NCBI GenBank assembly: GCA_015178975.1
Contig: WHVD01000066.1
Location: 186,001-250,000 of the forward strand
Length of the DNA: 64,000 nt
Origin: Hysterangium stoloniferum
Lineage: Eukaryota > Basidiomycota > Agaricomycetes > Hysterangiales > Hysterangiaceae
Direction of reading: 5' to 3'
Part shown: piece after piece, positions 55,568 through 64,000 of the stretch
Layout of the letters: every line of letters starts with the position of its first letter
How positions within the stretch are numbered: position 1 is the first letter of the stretch
Notes under the pieces: generated by a model
Told to the model about the DNA's origin: nothing
Database searches by the model: none
What the model saw: only the letters and a program-made list of their open reading frames with translations
Program-made: the position numbers and the translations under genes

Positions 55568-57763
55568 GTACCATACAAGTACTCGTTTCCTCTCTGTGGT
55601 TGTGCATTCGCACGAATAGAACACCAGGTTCGTCTTCCCATCTTTGCATGACAAATTATTAACTTTGTGTATGAGAAGACTCATTAAATTTCGAACATAT
55701 ACTGGAGAGCGCTGTCCGACTAATCTGTTCATATCCACAAGTATGCATGTAACTATACGGCCTGTCAAAGAGGTTCTTGCGAGGCAATGAGTAAACAAGG
55801 CATTTCCATATTCATGACGATGATAAAAATGCACGGAGAGGAAAGGAGCGAGAGTGTCATCCTGGTGATTAGGATATTTCTCTTTATCATGGAGACGATG
55901 TAGTGAGTAGGACCCAGAAAAGACCTAGAGATATCGCGGGAGATAATGTGCGTAGCAGAGAGTTTCGGTGGTCCCTGATAAATGTTCTCCTCTGACCTAT
56001 GTTTATCATGTAGATGAATTGCGCATATGACCAGCAAACCAGTCATTCGCAATTTGGTGTTAGTTCTTCTATCTTGGGTCCATTAAACGATTACATGAGC
56101 TGGAGCTCACGGAAGGCCGAAGGCGTGCTGAATATGAACAACTCCATGCAGAACTCGTTAGAGACGCCACTCGAAGCCTCGGGAAACCTAACGCGAGAAC
56201 AGTCCATCTTTAGCGTCCCGTCGGTTATGTCGGTATGGGAACGATGCTTTCAATAACGAGCAGTCGTCCTTTTCCTCCTCACCACACTACGTTCTTCATA
56301 CTGGCGTTTGTTTGAGGGAACAAGAGGCAACAGGGCCGGTACCCCTACATATCGTCACGAGGACTGTCACCAGTCCTATTGAAAGACTCTCAAAGCTTCT
56401 CGACAGTGTTCTGGCCCTGCTTTACCTCCTGTGCCTCTATTAACTCTAGGAGGTCCTGCTATTTCTCGCCTGTGTATCCGCCTGAATACCAAGCCAGTGC
56501 TATGCGGCCTTTCTCCCATCCTGGTTCCGGTGCCTGGCTCTCCACGCCCGCATAGCTATTTACAGTATCCACGACCCTCTCCCCTATACAATGAGAAAGA
56601 TAGGGAAATATATAGATGCTCTAACGGTACTCTATCTCATGGAAGTCCGAATTTTCATTTCAACTCGCCTCCGATGCACGGAATAGCTATTCAGTCCGGT
56701 GTCTCTTATGAACGCAGTACCTCAAGTTCCAATGCGTCGGCCCAATATACTCTCTCGGCATCCCCCCCTTTCTTCGTCCCTTGCAAAGTCTTGGACTTGA
56801 TAGTCCCACTGTCAGTTCACAGATGGGACAAGTCCCCCTTGGCACTATAGTACAATCTGACTGTGATGTAGAGATTGGATTGACGAATATCGATGCGCAT
56901 AAGGTTATGCGCATCAAAGAACCTCTATATGGAAAGCGGAGGGAATCGAACTCACTATGATTTTGGGCGCTCGCATCTGCGTACTGTAATTCCGCATGTT
57001 AAGCCTGAATTGACACTAATTCTCAAACACCGCTATCACTCTAATCCTAGCCGCGTGTTTGACAGGCCATCGCCTCCCCTGGAGGTGATATGACCGCTTC
57101 CTCGGCCATGTCATCACCTTCCTCCCTAATTCAACTCTAATTCATTTCCGCATACGCCACACCATACACAGGCAGCCACTACACCATCATCGATTAGCCT
57201 ATTCAGTACGCATGGCATTTTCGATGACGCCTATCAGTTCTTTACAATCAAGAGCGCCACTCGGCTATCCACGCGTCTCTGCATACCACCCCACACCCAG
57301 TAATGTTTCCACCATCCTCGAGCACCCATAGTTTTTACACCCCATTGCCACGGGTGGCCATTCAACATTTTAGTCACGTGCCGATTTTCCCCCATAATGT
57401 TACCATCATTATCTAGCTTTGACTCCACACTCCACAGCCACTACTATGTCATCCAGAGCACCATCTCCGTCGAGCTATATCACGTTGCCGTCATTTAAGA
57501 CAGGCTCTAGGGGCGGCAACGTTGCAAAGTCCGTGGCGCTCGCACAAATGGAGGGGCTCGTTGTGGAGATCGGCATTCAAAATAATCATGGCGAGATCGT
57601 GGATGACGACGTAGATCTTGCTCCAGTTATTATTTATCCAGGCGAGCGAGTCAAACTTCCTGGATTTTCAGAGATTATCCGTGGGCGGAGCCTCAAATAT
57701 TGGCCACCGGTACGGAACAATTGTAGCGACCATCACTATATTCAACGGACCCGGGACAGTTAG
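55568..57763 (+). pseudogene. CreA/Mig1-like C2H2 zinc-finger gene, long type, copy 2 (decayed)
   Basis: Better preserved at the 5' end than copy 1. Exon 1 ends VPYKYSFPLCGCAFARIEHQ (55568-55627), the equivalent of KPYKC...RLEHQ with the first zinc cysteine read as tyrosine. A 51-bp intron follows at the same position as in the short genes. Finger 2 is recognisable but has lost ligands. The helical segment (ELELTEGRRRAEYE, about 56090-56210), the Ser/Pro-rich part (to about 56950) and the VKLPGFSEI end (about 57647-57675) follow as in copy 1, with different indels. Likely a pseudogene; a shortened product from internal frames (for example 56014-56256) cannot be excluded. Confidence 0.65.
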
Positions 57764-58169
57764 GAACGTCGTTGTCCACCTCTCAGCTTTTCGATTCCTT
57801 GGCATCATATATGAGTGTCCCTAACGATGGACTTCGACTTGAGGCCTTGTGACCATAGAGGCTATATTTCGTACTGAAGTATTTTCCACCTTGAATCTCT
57901 CGACACAATTTTCACTTTTTGTGCACTCATCTTATAAATTAGATGTCTTGGAGGCACAGATAGACGCACTTTTTGCAGCTCTGTACTTTTTATTTTATTA
58001 TATATCAATAGACGACTCTAGTTCCCCTGGTACTTCATTTACCCAATCCACTATAAAATTTTTGTGGGAGGCCGTCGATACAGTTTTCGTCCGGCGGCGA
58101 TCATCGACCGAGCTCCCAGACGTCCAGGTTATCCAATGTTGGCTGATTCCAAGAAATGATCGGCGTATT

Positions 58170-58769
58170 GTGGACTTTATTTCGAACTTCCAGGTCCTAA
58201 TATTATACCAGCCTTGGCAAAAACCATAACAATGCTAATAACAAACAACATACATGCAGGAGTAAGGACGACCACGGTGCAGATTTCGTGCATTTTCTTG
58301 CGATTGACGCTGCATTTTTTTCATTTCGGTACCCTTTTTGCAGCGCAGCTCTGAGAGGACCAGATATTGCACATGACAATATTTAATACATTTTAACAGG
58401 TCACATCATTCCAAGCAGAGCTTTTAGTTGCTTCGGAATTATACGACCTCACTCCTTCATGATGCACAAGTCACATTAATGAAGTCGTGGAGTAGTAATC
58501 TAATATGGAATCAGTACACCATAGTCATTTCTATTGGATGACAACTAGGAAATCGGTCCACAACGAGTTTTTTTCCACAAAAGGAAGTTGGCAGCCATGA
58601 TGCCAAGTTGCATAAAATATGTATGTATATGCCGTCTAAAAAAAGCCATAGTAATTGTGGGACCATTGATGAAGTACTATATTTGTGCATTATGTGGGTC
58701 ACATTGAACTTGACTCAATTCTCCACCACATTCAATCTTTTAGCTAAAATCAATCCATCCAGCCAGTTG
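58170..58769. other. No recognisable feature
   Basis: Sequence beyond the end of the duplicated long-type gene: no frame, repeat or element end recognised. Block T begins abruptly at about 58770 (AGTTTTCCTGACC), the same base at which its other copy begins at 46661. Confidence 0.4.
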
Positions 58770-59419
58770 ACCAGAAGTTTTCCTGACCAAAATCATTTGA
58801 TCAAAAAATACGGGAAATCTTTTATATTTCTCCATGTGACCTTGGTGACCCAGGATCATCTGATTTATTGCCGAAAAGGGCACTCGAATGATGACCTTGC
58901 CGTAGTCTCTCTCTCAGGACGACGATCAAGAGCAAGGGACCTCCAGTGGTGATACGCGCAAAACAACATCGGTTTGACCGAGAGCCCACCTACCCAAGAG
59001 ATCATCATGAATTGTGTCACTCGTCGGAAGAAAGCGTAAACTGTTTCTGATGCCCTCTGATGGTATCCAGCAACTGCCATGTCCCATGCTGAATTGTGGG
59101 AACTATTCGCCGTTGTATTTGGTGGGCCACACGGATCAGCTTGTAGACTAGCTTGTATTACCAGTGCCACAGAGTATTACGTTAGGCTGGTATATGCACC
59201 AATGCTACCAAGCTCAAGTGTCCGGTAGGTACGGAGGGCCGTCGTCGCGAGTCGCTTGAAGCTCGGGTCAGTGACGATCCGTACTAAATGCCGATTCTTT
59301 GGTGAAACCAGGCATGTACATAGGTACATAGGATACAGTACTGGTGAGAAATTTTTCTGGGGTAGTAGCATAGTTCGAGACACAGAGTCTTTGAACCTCA
59401 TATTGGTTTTCGGGGTCAT
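58770..59419 (-). CDS. Block T conserved reading frames, copy 2 (unknown)
   Basis: Minus strand: 59419-59177 (MTPKTNMRFKDSVSRTMLLP...) and 59170-58865 (MALVIQASLQADPCGPP... SETVYAFFRRVTQFMMISW). Same layout as 46660-47283. The two copies differ mainly at scattered sites. Product not recognised. Divergent from the zinc-finger gene Z3, with about 400 bp between the starts. Confidence 0.45.
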
Positions 59420-59429
59420 TCAAGATTGA

Positions 59430-59825
59430 TTGCAGGTTTGATCTTTATCAGACTTCATCTATGCGAACCTCCACTTAGATAGCTCTCGTGGTGCCTCAAC
59501 ACGGCCATCTCCGTCAAAAAGGTTATTTTGTATTCTTCAAACGGCCACTACGAACGGGGAATTGCACACGTGCCAGCCCAATCTGTGATCTGTAGAGTCG
59601 TTTGCCAAGAGCCATAATCGATAAAATTATCGACGTTTCAATTCCCAGGTACCTTAACTTCAGTGCCGGTAAAGTTTGATCTGGGAGCAAGCAACCTTTG
59701 AAGGACATGACTTCGAAAAACCTATAATAATACGGACTTCATCTCATTGGAGTCTCCATACAGCTCAGTGTTCCATCCCCAACCTTCCCTCTTACTCAAA
59801 AACCCTATCTGTTTACTCGTCTGCC
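59430..59825 (+). promoter_or_regulatory. Upstream module P of Z3
   Basis: Uninterrupted copy with ATCGATAAAATTATCGACG, GGTACCTTAACTTCAGTGCC and CCTATAATAATACGGAC about 100 bp before the start codon. It lies between divergent starts at 59419 and 59826. Confidence 0.65.
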
Positions 59826-60732
59826 ATGTCCCATGACTCCGAATCAGATAGGAAGCCCTACAAATGCCCGCATCCTAATTGTGAATGGAAGTTCACAAGA
59901 CTGGAGCATCAGGTTTGTGCATCCAAATGCGGACATTTGGTGGCTCGATTTGATTCGGGATCTGCAGACACGTCATTTACGCACCCATAGCGGGGAACGA
60001 CCCTTTGCGTGTCCGTACACCGAGTGCAACTCGAGATTTGCTCGTAACGACGAGCTGAAACGACATATACGTCTGATTCACGAATGGGATAAATCTGGGG
60101 TGATTCTTTACAGATGATTCATATTTTGCTCACAGATGCTGACTGCCTCTCTCCCTGCAGAGTCCTTCAGACTCCCCGTCTCCTCACGGGGGGCTAGCAG
60201 ATGCCGATGAAGTGGTCTACAACGCCGGCGGATCCCATTCGCGTCGTCCCTCAGAATCATCTGCTAGAGACCCGTATAGAAACCCGTATGTCTAGCCCAA
60301 TAGTCTGGTTAAATATAAACTAACCGATCCGTCAGTCATGACACGCAACGAATGCCCACGAACTCTTCACGACAACCATTGCCAACTAGGCCAGCGACAT
60401 CCATGAGCCATCGCCCGTCGCATTCCTATTCTGGATACGGCCCCCCGCCCGCGAGCAGCTCCCGGTATCCCCATGCCCAACCAAGTCCCTTGCGGCCGCC
60501 CGTGGCACCAATGCATCCGCCATTGCCTATTCATTACCAGCAACCTTCCCATAACCGCCCATTTACACCAGTTCGACTACCGCCTTTGCAGCAACAGGAT
60601 GGGTATGCCACTGATAGCGGTAGGGAGCGCCGTCCGAAGCTTCCCGGCTTCTCCGAGATTGCGAGACAGGGAAGCTATGACCCATATAGACGACAAGTGT
60701 GTAACATTCCACTTCAGCGCTCCTTTATTTAG
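59826..60732 (+). CDS. CreA/Mig1-like C2H2 zinc-finger protein Z3
   Basis: Exons 59826-59912, 59968-60099, 60161-60285 and 60336-60732 (741 nt, 246 residues). All introns are GT..AG; the last has a CTAAC branch site 11 nt before its acceptor region. Two fingers: C-x4-C-x12-H-x3-H with RLEHQTR and C-x4-C-x12-H-x4-H with RNDELKR; linker HSGERPFAC. All eight zinc ligands are present. A Ser-rich segment ([11 protein letters not shown]) and a Pro/Gln-rich tail follow, with [21 protein letters not shown]. Same exon phases as Z2, most differences conservative. Expected role: nuclear repressor or activator binding GC-rich sites, as CreA/Mig1. Much shorter than CreA and finger 1 has an unusual C-x4-C. 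It may continue through a further exon after GTGTGTAAC at about 60697. Confidence 0.82.
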
Positions 60733-62584
60733 CATTGACGCCGCTTATAGTAAAAACGCCCGTCAAAGGGCGAGGCAGCTATTGATTAAAAGTGGCGCCA
60801 GTTATTATTAACATGCAGATTACATGGCTTCTATTCAACTAGTCCTGCCAGTCACACCTTCCACCAAGCTTTCGATTGTAACCGTCTTTAATAATATCCT
60901 ATATTAGAATATGTCGCTGTGCTTAATTGCTTTCATGTTTGTTTTCTTAGCTGTTTGTCGTTTTCGTAATTACAGTGTGGGTTATTTGGGGCATATATCA
61001 TACGCCAGACTTGAAATGTAATTTACCACACAATCAAACCCACCATTTGATCTTATTGAATTATTGAGGAAATAGACGTGGTCTGGGCACATAGGCAACA
61101 CTTTTATGTTGATTTAGCCTTTCGCCACATCCTGGCACTCAAGGGCGTCCAAAGAACCAGCCGCTGAATATGATTGAACACGGAACAAATATGATTCCTG
61201 CCAGACCCTTTTAGGGTGAATTTGTTGTGCCCGCAAACGTCTACCAGAGGCTGTCGAGGCGGTGTAAAGATCACCTGGTTGATCGTCTTATTCTATCCCG
61301 GAACGGGTCGGTGGCATCAGAGTTGTTCGGTGAGCCTATATAAAAAATTTAGACTTTACCTGGTTGGTCTCGTGAGCAATTGCAATTCGTCAACGTGGCT
61401 TTGATATTCGCAACGTGGCTATGAATTAGGCGGTTTAAACAGTCATGAGGCCTACGCGGGGGTCGGAAGCCTCGCTTGAAATCCCCCCGCACTTCTCGAG
61501 ATCTTGAGAACTATAAAGCGACAGAAGCTATAGCAAATTGCCGGAGTGCCTGGGGACAAAGGAAGCTCGAATGCCAAGTGTCGTTTAAATAGTTACTAGC
61601 CCCCCTTATGATAATTCGGGACCCAATAACTAGGCATCAGTCCCCACGTCAGTCCCTAAAACCGTCACGCTCATAACGTCATCACAAAAGCAAACCAAGC
61701 TAACCACTTTTATCTCCCTCTCTTCCGCAGACCCAGATTCCATTGTTGAAATACGTGTGTCTCTATCACGTACTCGAGTTAGCAGAAGACCCCCGTATTC
61801 GCATGTAGCTACGTATGTAAACCCTAAGAACAAGAAAATTCTAAAGGGGGGGACAATGTAGGAAAAAGGGGGATAATGGGACAATAGGGCAAGGGAACAA
61901 AGGAATATGAGTGTCTGATGCTTGAAATCCAACATCCATGGCAGTGCTCATGACTTTGACTCAGAGAAATGGCAAGAGTCAATGAAAGTATGATATAAGA
62001 AAGTAATCAGGGCTGGGCATGGGTCCTAACACCAAGGTCATAGCTGCTCAAAGTCCAAACATCATCAAACATCCCAATACAATTGCTAGCCACATGTGAG
62101 CCCATGTATAAGCTTCATATTGAAGAGATGGAAGTCCGAATATTTAACAACATTATATTAGCAGTAGGTACTATGGGACACATTTATATTTTGTTTAAAG
62201 TCACAGAAACACCATGATCACCGCTCATGGCAAGCGCTAACTAAACTGACAATTTTCCAGGGATTTGTGAGGTCATAGCTTTCGATTGACCCTTGGTTTA
62301 TCAAATTCCATGCAGGGAAAGGCTGGATAAGTGGTGGGCCTGCACCACATTAAAAAAGCCTAATTGTCGGGGACCGAATTGTAATAAGCGGGAGAACTAA
62401 TGTCGTGGTAGCGATCGCCGGAAGACAGTAGGAGGTTGAATACATTGAATTGTCGGCAAATTCTCTCCAAACCTTGCTTATTAAACTTTATGCTTCCGAA
62501 TCTAAGAAGTCAACCGGTGACCTTACTACAAGGCTGTGCATCTGACCTGAAAGCCTCGGTAAACATTGATATCCGTCAAAATAC
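60733..62584. other. Intergenic region
   Basis: No transposon match except a possible short LTR-like block at 61857-62031. A short exon-like frame (KYVCLYHVLELAEDPRIRM, 61738-61808) follows a CTCTTCCGCAG acceptor-like site and could belong to an undetected gene; support is weak. 62210-62584 is probably the promoter region of the WD40 gene. Confidence 0.5.
61857..62031 (-). mobile_element. Possible small LTR-like block
   Basis: TGTAGGAAAAAGG to GGGTCCTAACA, behind a purine run. 175 bp. The flanks (gacaa/ccaag) do not match, so this is tentative. Confidence 0.3.
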
Positions 62585-64000
62585 ATGTTCAACCAACGCG
62601 GCTCTGCTAGTCGAGTTATTGCTCGAAAGTTCTCTGAAGTTGGCACGCCATTTTCACAGCAGGTCTTGGTTTATATGCCTTTGTATGGTCACTAATATGT
62701 AGATGCTTGTATTTTAGAAAACTAAACGGTCACACATCCTGCATTAATGCTTTGACATGGTCCAGGAACGGCCGCTGGCTAGCAAGTTCTGGTGATGGTG
62801 GGCCGGTAAAACCCTTTAGCAGCCCAACAGTACCAACCTTTCTGGGTTAGATAAATGTGTGCTGATATGGGACTTTCATCCGGTTGATGTTCTGTCATCA
62901 CCGTTTATCTTTCACGGTCCTCGAGTATTTAGAGTCGCTTCATGCTGGATCTGTGGCTTAGAACTCACTGTATTCTACTCCATAGGCTAACGTCCTGAGC
63001 TTGGCATTTACTGCATCATGCAACACGCTTCTATCGTTAGTACATTCTCTGTTAACCTGCACCAACACCGTTTAAACAATCCCTGGTGATCAGGGGCGAC
63101 GTAAATGGTACTGTCCTCCAATACGATGTGTCCCGTATGCCACGCACTCCGCCCCTTGGCGCCGAACGGCTCGCCCGTGGGGATTTTGCTCAGGGTGAAG
63201 ATGAGGTATGCGAACTATTCATTATCCTTATGAGGTACCTGATCTGCTTTTCAAAAGGGAATTATTCGCGGTATCACGTCACATCCTCGCACCGACTATT
63301 TGTGTTTGACCGCAAGGTACACCTTTATCTCTGCTCTAGCTTTGTCGATTGATTGCCTAAACAGTGAACAGGGGAGGGTGATCCTCCATGACACACGGGT
63401 CCCTCAAAACTGCCGTGGCGTGGGTATCCTAACTCTCAATGCAGTGGTTACGGGCGTACAGTTCCATCCTGTTCTAGACCATCTATTCGTCATTAGTGAC
63501 GAGAGGGGTCGGTGCAGCCTCCGGGACATTCGCACCGCTTTTACCAATGGAAGTTCTTCTAATCCTGAACCACCAGGATTGGTAAATGTTGGTTCATTGA
63601 TTTGTTCAAGTACTTTTAGGGATTTACCTCATCCTCTCACCCAGTATGTCACCAAGGTAGCAAAATCAGGTCAATCCACTCTCTCTAATCCCGAAGCGGC
63701 TAGTATTGTGTTTGATTCCACCGGTACGGGAGCCACAGTAGTCCCTCATTTATAAATCTCAATATTGATTATTAGGCACCAAACTCGCGGTTACGATGCA
63801 GGTGATGAACTCACACACTTCCCCGCATGGACATTTTAAATTCTCCTAACTCTACAGCACTTCCTCCCCACGATATACACCGTTTGGGATGAATGGCCGC
63901 TTGCCATCTGTAGTGGATCCGACCATCCATCTGTCTCGACAGACACTTACGAGACACAAGCTTCCCCCTCTTGGTCCGGACGTTCCTATGTGAACGCCTG
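62585..64000 (+). CDS. WD40-repeat protein, DCAF-like, 5' part (runs off the window)
   Basis: Start ATG 62585 (MFNQRGSASRVIARKFSEVG). Exons as read: 62585 to about 62682, 62718-62797, 62851-62924, 62986-63035, 63094-63205, 63258-63316, 63365-63723, 63776-63801 and 63858 on; introns 35-60 nt, GT..AG, the last with CTAAC. WD repeats are clear: GHTSCINALTWSRNGRWLAS with VLIWDF; ANVLSLAFT with VLQYDVS; GIIRGITSHPRTDYLCL with GRVILHDTR; GVQFHPVLDHLFVISDERG with SLRDIRTAF. The end reads HFLPTIYTVWDEWPLAICSG. Such proteins are beta-propellers, often substrate receptors of CUL4-DDB1 ubiquitin ligases (DCAF5/6/8, WDTC1). Exact subfamily is not decided. The first splice junction is uncertain. Ordinary host gene. 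Confidence 0.85.

Noticed and set aside
61216-61404. Small intergenic frame of 62 codons
   Set aside because: No start context, homologue or splice signals seen; frame likely by chance.
63086-63352. Separate short genes in the WD40 region
   Set aside because: They are exons of the WD40 gene read through introns; the spliced model explains them.

Overview
The window looks like a transposon-dense region of a filamentous basidiomycete (probably Agaricomycetes) nuclear genome. Support: short 50-60 nt introns with GT..AG ends and CTAAC-like branch sites, chromodomain Ty3/gypsy elements, Tad1-type LINE and Tc1/mariner remnants, CreA/Mig1-like C2H2 regulators, and a many-intron WD40 gene at the right end. 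The species cannot be named from this sequence. Letters A-J for LTR families are local labels.

1-31.7 kb is almost wholly nested transposon debris: fragments of several Ty3/gypsy and Ty1/copia elements, mostly solo LTRs, many still flanked by exact 5-bp target duplications (ggttg, aaacc, aaagg, ccttg, aaggg, ttgag, tactc, cctct, ctctt, actac). Solo LTRs sit in gypsy gag and pol fragments, in a Tc1 element and in each other. Older copies have lost most CpG (to TpG/CpA); young ones keep it. Inside this stretch, 21.7-24.7 kb is a decayed CreA/Mig1-like zinc-finger gene copy.

31.7-40.3 kb is one complete-length but broken chromovirus on the minus strand with a perfect catac duplication, two LTRs and a primer site that looks self-primed. 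Between pol and the 3' LTR it carries a convergent plus-strand gene with its own TATA box, an intron and a Zn(II)2Cys6-type cysteine array. The same antisense gene lies at the same place in a second copy (17-18 kb), with all six cysteines kept. A Tc1 transposon with 215-bp inverted ends follows at 41.1-42.7 kb.

43.2-60.8 kb is a mosaic of low-copy duplicated blocks in both orientations. It contains three short CreA/Mig1-like zinc-finger genes (two with open, collinear four-exon structures at 48.6-49.5 kb minus and 59.8-60.7 kb plus, one truncated), a second long-type pseudogene copy, conserved upstream modules, a conserved divergently oriented reading frame, and a 47-codon frame kept in an inverted pair. 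Three foldback elements, a solo LTR, a deleted Tc1-like element and a LINE tail sit at block junctions.

60.8-64 kb returns to ordinary host sequence: a transposon-poor intergenic stretch and the 5' nine exons of a DCAF-like WD40-repeat gene running off the right edge.
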